Part shown: piece by piece, positions 45,692 to 53,882 of the stretch | Position numbering within the stretch: the first letter of the stretch is position 1 | Layout: each line of letters opens with the position of its first letter | NCBI GenBank assembly: GCA_020853395.1 | Contig: JADYYY010000004.1 | Location: forward strand, 62,001 to 126,000 | Origin: Acidobacteriota bacterium | GTDB lineage: Bacteria; Acidobacteriota; Vicinamibacteria; Vicinamibacterales; SCN-69-37 | Direction: 5' to 3' | Length of the DNA stretch: 64,000 nt | The notes under the pieces: generated by a model | What the model saw: the letters and a program-made list of their open reading frames with translations, nothing else | Told to the model about the DNA's origin: nothing | Database searches by the model: none | Made by a program: the position numbers and the translations under genes

Positions 45692-46126
45692 TCACGGCGC
45701 CGCCTTCGCGACCACGCGCAGCGTGCCGGTCATCTGCGCGTGCCCTTCGCCGCAGATCACGGTGCACATGATGGGGAACTCGCCGGCGTCTTTCGCGACG
45801 AAGTCGATCGCCATCGCCTTGTTCGGCATCAGTTCCTTGTCCACCTTCACCTTCTTGATCGCGAACCCGTGCACGCCGTCGATGGCCGTGACCACGAGCC
45901 GCACAGGCTCGCCCTGCTCGACTTCGATCAGCGACGGCTCGAACGTGTAGCGCTTGGCGGTGACGGCGATCTCGCGCGGCTCGCTCTTCTGGCGCGCCGT
46001 GATCGGCGGCGACAGGACACCGCCGGCGAGCGTCGCGAGGCCGAGCAGCGCGACGACACGAAGCCGCGGCCGCGCGCGAAGACCAGCGCGCTCCACGGCA
46101 ACCGTTGGTGCGAACGTCGATCTCAT
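45692..46126 (-). CDS. stand-alone CuA-type cupredoxin (COX2-like domain)
   Basis: A 144-residue exported protein with one cupredoxin domain. The ligand set of a binuclear CuA centre is complete: His86 (DGVHGF), Cys121, Cys125, His129 and Met132 in CTVICGEGHAQM. Cytochrome oxidase subunit II and nitrous oxide reductase carry this motif, but no oxidase or NosZ core is fused or adjacent. The N-terminal 45 residues hold one hydrophobic segment (24-40), a signal or anchor. It heads a three-gene unit with a monoheme lipocytochrome and an outer-membrane barrel, suggesting an electron-transfer chain in the periplasm. Confidence 0.88.
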   Translation of the reverse strand: MRSTFAPTVAVERAGLRARPRLRVVALLGLATLAGGVLSPPITARQKSEPREIAVTAKRYTFEPSLIEVEQGEPVRLVVTAIDGVHGFAIKKVKVDKELMPNKAMAIDFVAKDAGEFPIMCTVICGEGHAQMTGTLRVVAKAAP

Positions 46127-46499
46127 GACCGCAATCCTCGAGCGGCGCCCGCACGCGCGTCACGCGGGAGGCTCCGCCGCATCACGGAGCAACTGCAGTA
46201 CCAGAATTGAAACGTGAAATCGATCGCCAGAGCTGCCGCGCGCTTACGGCCGGCGAAAGCCGCTTACGCAGTTCCGCCTCGGCGAACGGCAGGTGCAGTC
46301 GACGACGATCGGCCGAGGGCGGCCGGACAGGGCCCGCTGCCTTCTAGCGAGCCGAGCATCGGGCCCAGCGCACGCGACAGCGGCGGCACAGATGATCGGA
46401 AGCGGCAGCCGGACCGACCGGTACAGGAGTATCATTTCCACGATTCATCCAGTACGACGCAGTGCCGCGCGCGGCACGTCGATCAAACGGAGTCGCCTC
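46127..46499. promoter_or_regulatory. 373-bp divergent regulatory region
   Basis: Lies between the cupredoxin gene (minus) and the diheme cytochrome gene (plus). It holds a TATCAT hexamer at 46430-46435 that may be the plus-strand -10, and a perfect 16-bp palindrome GTGCCGCGCGCGGCAC at 46462-46477 in the predicted leader. No TATGAC-type site is seen here. Confidence 0.4.
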
Positions 46500-47648
46500 A
46501 TGACAGCCTCCCCACGTTGTCGAATCCTCGTCGTCGCGCTGAGCTTCGCGGCGGCGCCATTTGCCGTTCCGACTGCCGCCCGGCAGCAGTCCGCGCCCAC
46601 CCCGGCGGCGGCCGCCGCGCCATCGACCGTGCCCGCATGGGCGTTTCCGATTCCGCCGAGTCGCGGCGGCGGACGCGGCCCAGCCGCTGGCTCTGCCGCC
46701 GGGGCGGCCTCCGGCCCAGCCGCTGGGGCGCCTGCCGGCGCGGCCGGCGCTCAGACGCCGGGCCCGGCGGCGGCGCAAGGCGCTCCGGCGCCGGCGCGCG
46801 GCCGCGGCGCCGTCGATCCGACGCCCCGCAGCGTGCCGAACAGCCCGCGCCAGTACACCGCGGCACAGACGCGCGACTCGTTCAGCATCGCGGACTGGCA
46901 CCCCGACGAGCACCCGCCGCTGCCCGACGTCGTCGAGCACGGCCGGCGGCCCGAGGTGAGAGCCTGCGGGTACTGCCATCTCGCCAACGGCTTCGGCAAG
47001 CCTGAGAACGCGCCGCTCGCGGGCCAGCCGGCCGAGTACCTGATCCAGCAGATGCACGACTTCCGCGACGGCAAGCGGCTCGGCTCGGAGCCCAGGGTCG
47101 TGGGCCCGGCGCTCATGGTCACGATCTCCAAGGCCGCGACGGAAGAGGAGATCCACACGGCGGCTGAGTACTTCGCATCGGTCAAGCGGAAGCCCTGGAT
47201 CAAGGTCATCGAAGCCGACATGGTCCCGGTGACGAGAAACACGGGCGTCATGTACGCGGTCGTGGAGGGTGCCGGCACCGAGCCGGTCGGCAACCGCATC
47301 GTCGAGGTGTCGACCAACTACGAGGCCACGGAGCTTCGCGATGGAGGCACGCCGTTTCTCGCGTACGTCCCGACCGGCGCGGTCAAGAAGGGCGAGGCGC
47401 TCGTCAAGACCGGCGGAAATGGCAAGACCGTCGCCTGCGGGATCTGCCACGGCGCCAACATGAAAGGCGTCGGCGTCGTGCCGTCGATCGCGGGACGATC
47501 CCCGAGCTACATGGGACGGCAGCTCTACGATTTCAAGAGCGGCAGCCGGCACGGCACGAACTCGGCGCTCATGCAGCCGGTCGTCGCCAACCTGACCGAC
47601 GAGGACATCGTCGACATGCTCGCGTATCTCGCAACGCTCGAACCCTGA
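46500..47648 (+). CDS. periplasmic diheme cytochrome c (cytochrome c4-like) with low-complexity linker
   Basis: A 382-residue protein. Signal peptide 1-27; residues about 35-110 are an Ala/Gly/Pro-rich linker; two class I heme domains follow with CGYCH (Cys156-His160) and CGICH (Cys313-His317). EYLIQQMHDFRDGKR and SPSYMGRQLYDFKSGSRHG, one in each half, are the c4-type blocks that carry the region of the Met ligands; DEDIVDMLAYLATLEP closes the fold. It is an electron carrier, soluble or tethered by the flexible linker. It is divergent from the CuA gene; the two may exchange electrons. Confidence 0.87.
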   Translation: MTASPRCRILVVALSFAAAPFAVPTAARQQSAPTPAAAAAPSTVPAWAFPIPPSRGGGRGPAAGSAAGAASGPAAGAPAGAAGAQTPGPAAAQGAPAPARGRGAVDPTPRSVPNSPRQYTAAQTRDSFSIADWHPDEHPPLPDVVEHGRRPEVRACGYCHLANGFGKPENAPLAGQPAEYLIQQMHDFRDGKRLGSEPRVVGPALMVTISKAATEEEIHTAAEYFASVKRKPWIKVIEADMVPVTRNTGVMYAVVEGAGTEPVGNRIVEVSTNYEATELRDGGTPFLAYVPTGAVKKGEALVKTGGNGKTVACGICHGANMKGVGVVPSIAGRSPSYMGRQLYDFKSGSRHGTNSALMQPVVANLTDEDIVDMLAYLATLEP

Positions 47649-47766
47649 TGACCTCTGGACATCTGGAGACGTGTTGTTTGGGCATCGAGTGGGCTGCTCT
47701 GACGTGGCTGAGCGGAACCACCTGCCGAGCTCTGTGATCGCGTAGCAGGGATCGCTCGCGAGTAGC

Positions 47767-48855
47767 ATGGCCGCCGTGGACGGACTCTCGAGTCGTCGAC
47801 GTCTCTCGACGCTCGTTGCCGATCCACGGTTTCCTGCCCAGTTCGGGTCCATCCTCCAGCATTTCTACGACCAGTATCACGAGGCGCTGGCCAACGCAGG
47901 GCTGCCGCGCGATCGGGCCGACGACCTCTGGTGCACGTTCATCGAGCAACTGGAGGCGCAGATCGAATCACCGTTCGTGTTCGAGCCCTATCACGGGCAG
48001 ATCACCGCGCCGTTCGACCACTATCGATTCGGCCTCGAGTTCCTCCGCCCTCTCGTCGATCGCTCGCGTTCCTCCGTTCGCGGGCTCCCCGAGCTCGACC
48101 GGATCGCCGCTCAGCTCGCGGCCGGCGAGAACGTCATCCTGCTCGCCAACCATCAGACCGAAGGCGATCCGCAGGCCATCAGCCTCCTGCTCGAGGACAC
48201 CTATCCGGCCATCGCGCGCGACATGATCTTCGTCGCGGGCGAACGCGTCACGACGGACCCTCTCGCGGTGCCGTTCAGCATGGGCCGGAACCTGCTCTGC
48301 ATCTACTCGAAGCGGTACATCGAGCATCCGCCCGATCGCAAAGCGATCAAGCAACGCCACAACCAGAAGACGATGGAGCGGATGCGAGAGCTGCTGGGCG
48401 CGGGCGGACGGTGCGTCTACGCGGCGCCGAGCGGCGGCCGCGACCGCATGACCGCCGGCGCCATCGAGATCGCGCCGTTCGATCCCCAGAGCATCGAAAT
48501 GTACTTCCTGATGGCGCGGCGGGCGCACCGGCCGTCCCATTTCTACCCGATGGCGCTCGCGACCTACGATTTCCTCCCGCCTCCCGAGAGCATTCAGATC
48601 GAGCTTGGCGAAGCTCGCCACATCCGGCGCGCCGGCATTCACCTGGCGATTGGCCCCGAGATCGACATGGAGCACATCGGCGATGCCGCGCTGGACAAGC
48701 ACGCGCGGCGGACGGCGCGGGCCGAGCACATCTGGCGCGCGGTCCGGGAGGAGTATCGACAGATCGTCGCGCCGGCGGCCATGGGACGCGACGGCGATGT
48801 GACCGCTGCTGGCGCCAGCGGCGCGCTCCAGGAGCGCCCGGACGATTCAGGATGA
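47767..48855 (+). CDS. chloroplast/Chlamydia-type soluble glycerol-3-phosphate acyltransferase
   Basis: A 362-residue acyltransferase. LLANHQTEGDP gives HX4D (His129, Asp134), DMIFVAGERVTTDPLAVPFSMGRNLLCIYSKRYI is the block shared with plastid ATS1/ACT1, APSGGRDR replaces the PEG motif, and HFYPMALATYDFLPPP and IELGEAR follow in the plant order. It should acylate sn-1 of glycerol-3-phosphate using acyl-ACP in the cytosol. Plants and Chlamydiae are the best-known owners. It is convergent with the NnrS gene, overlapping it by 9 bp. A second GPAT of PlsB type is at 7220-8344. Confidence 0.87.
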   Translation: MAAVDGLSSRRRLSTLVADPRFPAQFGSILQHFYDQYHEALANAGLPRDRADDLWCTFIEQLEAQIESPFVFEPYHGQITAPFDHYRFGLEFLRPLVDRSRSSVRGLPELDRIAAQLAAGENVILLANHQTEGDPQAISLLLEDTYPAIARDMIFVAGERVTTDPLAVPFSMGRNLLCIYSKRYIEHPPDRKAIKQRHNQKTMERMRELLGAGGRCVYAAPSGGRDRMTAGAIEIAPFDPQSIEMYFLMARRAHRPSHFYPMALATYDFLPPPESIQIELGEARHIRRAGIHLAIGPEIDMEHIGDAALDKHARRTARAEHIWRAVREEYRQIVAPAAMGRDGDVTAAGASGALQERPDDSG

Positions 48856-50172
48856 ACGCGGCGCCGCGCCGTGCGCGCAGCCGATTGCCGGCGACGCCAT
48901 CGTCGCAGCCATGTTGACGGCGAAGAGCACGATCGCCGAGAGCTCGAGGATGCCGGACGACGGCAGGACGGCCCAGGCCCAGGCCGCATCGCGCTGGTAG
49001 GCGACGACCTCACTCGTGACCCGGACGAGGCAGCCGGCGTTCAGGAGCAGCAGCCCCGCGAACATGACCCGCGGGCTCCAGAGCACACGCGTCGCGAATG
49101 CCGGCAGCACGCGCTGCCCGATCGAGAACACCATCGTGGACACGAACCCCACGGTGAACGCATGTCGCGACGCGCCCCAGATGCCGCCCGAGACATCCCA
49201 GACGCTCGCCGCGATCCCGAGCAGGCTCGCGGCGATCAGCCAGCCGTACGCGACGCGCACGAACGACGGGAACGAGCGGTGCACGCCGCGCGTCCTGGCC
49301 GCCTCGATCGGACGCTCCACGAGGCGAAGCGCGGCGACAGCGAGACCGGCGCCGGCGGCGAGCAGCGTGGCCGCGGCAAGCATCGAGTCCGCGATCGCCA
49401 GAGCGATACCCGACCAGGTCACGAACAAGCCGGCGAAGAGCAGCGCGAACATGGGCGGGCGCGTTCCGAGAAACATCGGCAGCCAGCGGGCGCTGAATCC
49501 CCAGATGAAGGGGGCGAGGAAGCCCCACGTCGCCAGCACCAGCACGCGCTGTCCCGCGCCGTGTGGCATCGCGGCGGACGTTCCCCAGCGGGCCACGTAC
49601 ACGGTCGCGGCAACGTTGGCGACGAGCGTCAGGCCGAATCCGGCCGTCGCGACGATGACCACCCGAACCCACGGTGCGAGGCGGCCGTCGCCGCCACCCG
49701 GCGGGCGATGCGAGGACACGAGGTGAACGAAGATCAGGAAGGCCGCGAGCTCCATCGCGGCGGACGCGGGCAGCAACGCTCGCCACTGCCAGCCGTACGC
49801 CGTCGCCAGCCAGCGCATCGTCACACCAGCAGTCCACAGCGCCCAGGCCGTCCAGCCGAGATGGATGACGGTGCGGAGGCCATCTCGAACCCTCGGAACT
49901 GAATAGAGACCGATGCCGAGGATGAACGTCCCGACCCAGCCGAAGATCTGCGCGTGGCCGTGGGCCTGGAGCTGGGCAGCGGACACGAGCGACACGCTCT
50001 GTCGCGCGCTGACCTGCAGCAGGCTGATCACGCCGAAGAGCGTGCCCGGCAGCAGCATGAAGAACACGCCGACTGCGACGTAGGCGACGAGCAACCGCGC
50101 CTGTGCGGTTTCCCTTGCCAGCGCCGACGATGACGCGCGGATGGAGGCGGAGCGGGCGACGAGAGACGGCAT
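48847..50172 (-). CDS. NnrS-family membrane protein
   Basis: A 441-residue membrane protein with about twelve helices. HGHAQIFGWVGTFILGIGLYSVPR (about residues 71-94) is the NnrS signature, with the His pair thought to bind heme/copper; further His are scattered in the later helices. NnrS proteins protect against nitrosative stress during denitrification by keeping NO from disturbing iron metabolism. Its presence beside the nitrate respiration genes fits. The start at 50172 has no strong Shine-Dalgarno. It shares a 209-bp divergent region with the secreted protein at 50382. Confidence 0.88.
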   Translation of the reverse strand: MPSLVARSASIRASSSALARETAQARLLVAYVAVGVFFMLLPGTLFGVISLLQVSARQSVSLVSAAQLQAHGHAQIFGWVGTFILGIGLYSVPRVRDGLRTVIHLGWTAWALWTAGVTMRWLATAYGWQWRALLPASAAMELAAFLIFVHLVSSHRPPGGGDGRLAPWVRVVIVATAGFGLTLVANVAATVYVARWGTSAAMPHGAGQRVLVLATWGFLAPFIWGFSARWLPMFLGTRPPMFALLFAGLFVTWSGIALAIADSMLAAATLLAAGAGLAVAALRLVERPIEAARTRGVHRSFPSFVRVAYGWLIAASLLGIAASVWDVSGGIWGASRHAFTVGFVSTMVFSIGQRVLPAFATRVLWSPRVMFAGLLLLNAGCLVRVTSEVVAYQRDAAWAWAVLPSSGILELSAIVLFAVNMAATMASPAIGCAHGAAPRSS

Positions 50173-50242
50173 GTGTCAGGTCCAGGATGGCCGGTCGAGC
50201 GGACGATCGCACGTGCCGGCGCGCCGGAATGGCGCCGCCGCT

Positions 50243-50306
50243 GACCGGCACTCACGTCGCGTCGATGGCGTCCACGATCAGGATCCTCCGCGGCCGAGTG
50301 CCGGTC
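50243..50306. repeat. 10-bp inverted repeat in divergent region
   Basis: GACCGGCACT (50243-50252) and AGTGCCGGTC (50297-50306), perfect complements 44 bp apart, between the NnrS gene and the secreted protein gene. It may mark two operators or a loop; no factor can be assigned. Confidence 0.45.
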
Positions 50307-50381
50307 GTTGCTGGAGGACAAACCCGCGATCTTCGGCGACAGGTGCCGATAGATCGGATGCGGCAGGAGGCCGCCACCTGC

Positions 50382-51512
50382 ATGAAACCGCTCACGTCGT
50401 CACGTTCTCGCCAGCCGGCTGCCATCGGCGTGCTGCTCGTCTTCGCCATCGGCCGCCCTGCGCTCGCCCAACGCGAGATCGACACGCGAGCGGTGACGGC
50501 CGTCACCGTCGTCACGGCCACGGATCTCGAGCGGCTGCCGACGTGCGGCAGGGTCCTGGCCGATCTGGTCGTGCCACCGACGCCAGCCCTCGACATGACG
50601 AACGGTGAGCTGCCGATCGAGCGCCCGGCTCAGCCCGTTCGTGGGGCGTCGCTCCTGGATGGCATCACGCTGCGGTTCGGCGACGGCCCTGCGCAGCCGG
50701 CCGGAGCGCCCTTCTGCGTCGAGAGCCTCGACGTGCTGAAACAGCCCCTGACGTTTCTCCGCGACGAGCTGCCGATCGGCACGATCCGCCTGACGCCCAC
50801 GTCGCGTCCGGCGCGTCCGTTCGCGGCGCCTGCGGACGCGGCGTCGCCGTACTTGATGTCGCCGGTCTTGTTGCCCGGCGAAGTACAGGTGATTCGCGGG
50901 CCGTTCTCGGGGCCGTCCGTCGTCGAGGTCAACGGCGTCGAAGGTGTGGTCCTCGCGCAGACGCCGAGAGCGCTCTACTGGATGCTGCCGCCGAATGCGC
51001 CGGCGGGACCGGTGACCGTCACGATGCGGAACGGCGACAACGGCGCGGCGTTCTCCGAGTTCGCGCTTGGCATCAGCATGTCGGCCGACCAGCTCCACCT
51101 GCTGCGCGGGCAGTCCACCGGCTTGCGCGTGACGGTGTACGGCCCCGACCAGATGCCCGCGTCCGCCTGGACGGCGGGGGAGGTCTCCGAGACGGTCGAC
51201 CTGGCCAAAGTGCGGCAAATGTTCGGCGACTTCAAGGCCCCGCGACCTGGAGAGCCTGGCGTGCTGTTCTTCCGTGTCGACAACGTATCCCGAGGGACGG
51301 TCTCCATGTCGCCGTCGAAAGACCAGTCCTACGCGACGCGGCTCACGCGCACGGACTTCGCCAGCGGGCCGTACACCTACGCGGGACGTCTCCAGTCGAA
51401 GAACACCGGCACGTTCTCCATCAACGCGCTGGTCGTCGGGTTCTTCGCCCCGATCGCCGGCCGGCCGCTCGCCGGCACCACCGCAGAAGGCAGCGTGCAG
51501 GGCAATCGCTGA
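50382..51512 (+). CDS. secreted protein with Ig-like/IPT-type region, unknown function
   Basis: A 376-residue exported protein: signal peptide 1-29 (ends PALAQ), a Pro/Ala-rich N-terminal half with a few Cys, then PSVVEVNGVEGVVLAQTPRALYWMLPPNAPAGPVTVTMRNG at about 185-230, which resembles IPT/TIG or beta-sandwich folds. The C-terminal domain is beta-rich. I cannot name the family. CAGGAGG lies 11 nt before the ATG. No operon partner: fabG starts 126 bp later with its own -10. Confidence 0.7.
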   Translation: MKPLTSSRSRQPAAIGVLLVFAIGRPALAQREIDTRAVTAVTVVTATDLERLPTCGRVLADLVVPPTPALDMTNGELPIERPAQPVRGASLLDGITLRFGDGPAQPAGAPFCVESLDVLKQPLTFLRDELPIGTIRLTPTSRPARPFAAPADAASPYLMSPVLLPGEVQVIRGPFSGPSVVEVNGVEGVVLAQTPRALYWMLPPNAPAGPVTVTMRNGDNGAAFSEFALGISMSADQLHLLRGQSTGLRVTVYGPDQMPASAWTAGEVSETVDLAKVRQMFGDFKAPRPGEPGVLFFRVDNVSRGTVSMSPSKDQSYATRLTRTDFASGPYTYAGRLQSKNTGTFSINALVVGFFAPIAGRPLAGTTAEGSVQGNR

Positions 51513-51624
51513 CGGCCGTCGACGCACCCGTGCACGGATCGCACGCCTGCTTCGGACGTGCGGCCCTGCCGCCGCACGCCACACGCTGGGGCGCGTCCGA
51601 GCGACGCGCGCGTCAATCCGAGAT

Positions 51625-51630
51625 TATGAT
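51625..51630 (+). promoter_or_regulatory. -10 of fabG-like gene
   Basis: TATGAT on the plus strand, 8 nt before the ATG at 51639, leaving no room for a Shine-Dalgarno leader. No -35 match is evident. Confidence 0.45.
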
Positions 51631-51638
51631 CGCGTGTC

Positions 51639-52385
51639 ATGACGGCTCTGGATCCGCCGCCGCTGGCCGGTCGCGTCGCGCTCGTCACCGGTGGAAGCCG
51701 CGGCATCGGGCGTGCGATCGCGATCGCGCTCGCGAACGCCGGTGCCGACGTCGCACTGAGCTTCCGTGAGCGCCACGCCGACGCCGTCGAGGTGCAACGG
51801 GCGATCGAAGCGCTGGGCCGCCGGGCGATGGCGGTGCGCGCCGATCTCTCGCAAGGCAGCGAGGCGAGCGCGCTGGTTGCGGAGGTCACCTCCACGCTCG
51901 GCAGCGTGTCGGTGCTGATCAACAACGCGGGCATCACGCGGCCGCGGCCGCTCGAGTCGATCACGGATCAGGACTGGCACGACCTGATCGCGGCGAATCT
52001 CACCTCGGTGTTCCTCGTCACGCAACGCGTCGTGCCCGCCATGCGCCTGGAGCGCTGGGGGCGCATCGTCAATCTCTCGTCCGTCGCCGCTCAGCTCGGA
52101 GGCGTCGTGGGCCCGCACTACGCGGCGTCGAAGGCCGGCATTCTCGGCCTGACGCACTCGTACGCCGCGCTGCTCGCGAAAGACGGCATCACGGTGAACG
52201 CGATCGCGCCAGCGCTCATCGCGACCGAGATGGTGACGAACAACCCGCGCGCTCGCGCTGACCTCGTTCCCGTCGGCCGCTTCGGCACACCGGACGAAGT
52301 CGCCGACGTCGCCGTCCTGCTGGCGACCAACGGCTACATCACCGGCCAGACGATCAACGTCAACGGCGGGTGGTACATGAGCTGA
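51639..52385 (+). CDS. 3-oxoacyl-ACP reductase-type SDR (FabG-like)
   Basis: A 248-residue SDR of normal FabG length. TGGSRGIGRA is the NADP loop, NNAGITRPRPLESITDQDW the catalytic Asn region, then SSVAAQLGG with Ser, YAASK (Tyr-x3-Lys) and the C-terminal GYITGQTINVNGGWYMS, which is strongly FabG-like. It probably reduces 3-oxoacyl-ACP, though FabG paralogues with other substrates exist and no fab cluster is nearby, hence no symbol. The mRNA is likely near-leaderless. A GGACC-rich repeat separates it from pyrE. Confidence 0.9.
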   Translation: MTALDPPPLAGRVALVTGGSRGIGRAIAIALANAGADVALSFRERHADAVEVQRAIEALGRRAMAVRADLSQGSEASALVAEVTSTLGSVSVLINNAGITRPRPLESITDQDWHDLIAANLTSVFLVTQRVVPAMRLERWGRIVNLSSVAAQLGGVVGPHYAASKAGILGLTHSYAALLAKDGITVNAIAPALIATEMVTNNPRARADLVPVGRFGTPDEVADVAVLLATNGYITGQTINVNGGWYMS

Positions 52386-52386
52386 C

Positions 52387-52435
52387 GGACCATGGGACCC
52401 GGACGAAGGACCGGGCCCGAGGACCGAGGACCATC
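52387..52435. repeat. short GGACC/GAGGACC repeats before pyrE
   Basis: The 54-bp gap between fabG and pyrE contains five spaced copies of GGAC(C/G) in the pattern GGACCATGGGACCCGGACGA then AGGACCGGGCC, GAGGACC, GAGGACCAT. It resembles the degenerate junction repeats elsewhere in the window but lies between co-directional genes. Confidence 0.5.
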
Positions 52436-52439
52436 ACTT

Positions 52440-53009
52440 ATGCATCACGATCAGGTGCTCTCCGTATTCCGCGACTCCGGCGCCCTGCTGGAAGGACACT
52501 TCAAGCTCACGTCGGGCCTGCACAGCTCCGGGTACCTGCAGTGCGCGCTCGTTCTCCAGCATCCCGCGCACGCCGAACGTCTCGGCGCGGCGCTCGCCGC
52601 GCATTTCGACGGCGCCAGCGCCACCGCGGTGCTTTCGCCAGCCTTGGGCGGTCTCATCATCGGGCACGAGATCGCGCGCGCGCTCGGCGTCCGTGCGCTC
52701 TTCGCCGAACGGGTGGACGGCAAACTGGCCCTCCGGCGCGGCTTCACCCTCTCGTCCAGCGACCGCGTGCTCGTCGTCGAAGACGTCGTCACGACCGGCG
52801 GATCCACGCGCGAGACCATCGCGGTCGCCGAAGCCGCCGGCGCGGCCGTCGTGGGCGCCGGGTCGATCGTCGATCGCAGCGGCGGGCAGTCCGCGCTCGG
52901 TGTCCGCCACGTCTCGCTGCTCACGCTCACGCTCCCGACGTACGAACCCGCGATCTGCCCGCTCTGCGCAGCCGGCACGCCAGCCGTGAAACCCGGATCC
53001 AGAACGTAG
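52440..53009 (+). CDS. pyrE: orotate phosphoribosyltransferase
   Basis: A 189-residue type I phosphoribosyltransferase converting orotate and PRPP to OMP in pyrimidine synthesis. GHFKLTSGLHSSGYLQCALVLQ is the PyrE N-terminal block, SPALGGLIIGHEIAR the flexible substrate loop area, and LVVEDVVTTGGSTRE the PRPP motif. The C-terminus has CPLCAAG, common in this PyrE subgroup. ATG at 52440 opens exactly at the first conserved helix. truA follows after 76 bp. Confidence 0.94.
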   Translation: MHHDQVLSVFRDSGALLEGHFKLTSGLHSSGYLQCALVLQHPAHAERLGAALAAHFDGASATAVLSPALGGLIIGHEIARALGVRALFAERVDGKLALRRGFTLSSSDRVLVVEDVVTTGGSTRETIAVAEAAGAAVVGAGSIVDRSGGQSALGVRHVSLLTLTLPTYEPAICPLCAAGTPAVKPGSRT

Positions 53010-53085
53010 ACGCGGCACCACGATCGCGCCGGCACCTTCGGGATTCCTGGAACCGTCCAGCCCGCATACGCCGCTGCGAACCGCC

Positions 53086-53829
53086 ATGCGCACGCTGAAG
53101 TTGACGGTGGCCTACGACGGCACGAACTACGTCGGCTGGCAACGCCAGGTGAACGGCATCTCGGTGCAACAGATGATCGAAGACGCCTTTGCTCCGCTGG
53201 CCGGCACGACGCCCGGCCCCGGCGTCGCCGGCGCGGGGCGCACCGATGCCGGCGTCCACGCCGCCGCGCAGGTCGCGAGCGTGAACGTGGACTTCGATCA
53301 CCCGGCCGACGCCGTGCTGCGCGCGCTCAACGTGCGGCTGCCGCCGGACATCCGCGTCATGTCGGTCGAGGAGGCGCCGCTCGGGTTTCACGCGCGCTTT
53401 CACGCGCGCGGCAAAGCGTACCGCTACCGGGTCGTGACGACGTCGATCCTGTCGCCGTTCGATCGGCTGTTCGTCTCTCACGCGCCGGGAACACGCGACG
53501 TGGACGCGATGCGCGAGGGGGCCAGGCTGCTCGTCGGGCGTCACGACTTCGCGTCGTTCCAAGCGCGCGGGTCGGCGCCGCAGCACACGGTCCGCGACAT
53601 CGAACGGCTCGACGTCGACGCTCGGCCCGACGAGATCGTCTTCGACATCACCGGCAACGGCTTCCTGCGCCACATGGCGCGAACCCTGGTCGGCACGCTG
53701 ATGGAGGTCGGCGAGGGCCTCAGGCCTCCAGCTTCCATGCGGGCCGTGCTCGCCGCGCGCGACCGGCGCGCGGCCGGCAGAACGATGCCGGCGAGCGGCC
53801 TGACGCTCATGGCGGTGCGGTACCGGTGA
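53086..53829 (+). CDS. truA: tRNA pseudouridine(38-40) synthase
   Basis: A 247-residue TruA enzyme. YDGTNYVGWQRQ opens the fold and GAGRTDAGVHA holds the catalytic Asp (about residue 56); RGKAYRYR and GRHDFASFQ and GNGFLRHMARTLVGTLMEVG complete the set. It modifies uridines in the tRNA anticodon stem-loop. Length is normal. It lies between pyrE and uppS with short gaps. Confidence 0.96.
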   Translation: MRTLKLTVAYDGTNYVGWQRQVNGISVQQMIEDAFAPLAGTTPGPGVAGAGRTDAGVHAAAQVASVNVDFDHPADAVLRALNVRLPPDIRVMSVEEAPLGFHARFHARGKAYRYRVVTTSILSPFDRLFVSHAPGTRDVDAMREGARLLVGRHDFASFQARGSAPQHTVRDIERLDVDARPDEIVFDITGNGFLRHMARTLVGTLMEVGEGLRPPASMRAVLAARDRRAAGRTMPASGLTLMAVRYR

Positions 53830-53882
53830 GCCGGGCGACGACCCCATTTCCGCCCGATAACTGCTAAGATCCTGGCCGAGAA

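Noticed and set aside
51625-51642. TATGAT...GTCATGA as a sixth regulatory box at fabG
   Set aside because: Spacing between arms is off by one and the left arm is the -10 of the gene itself.
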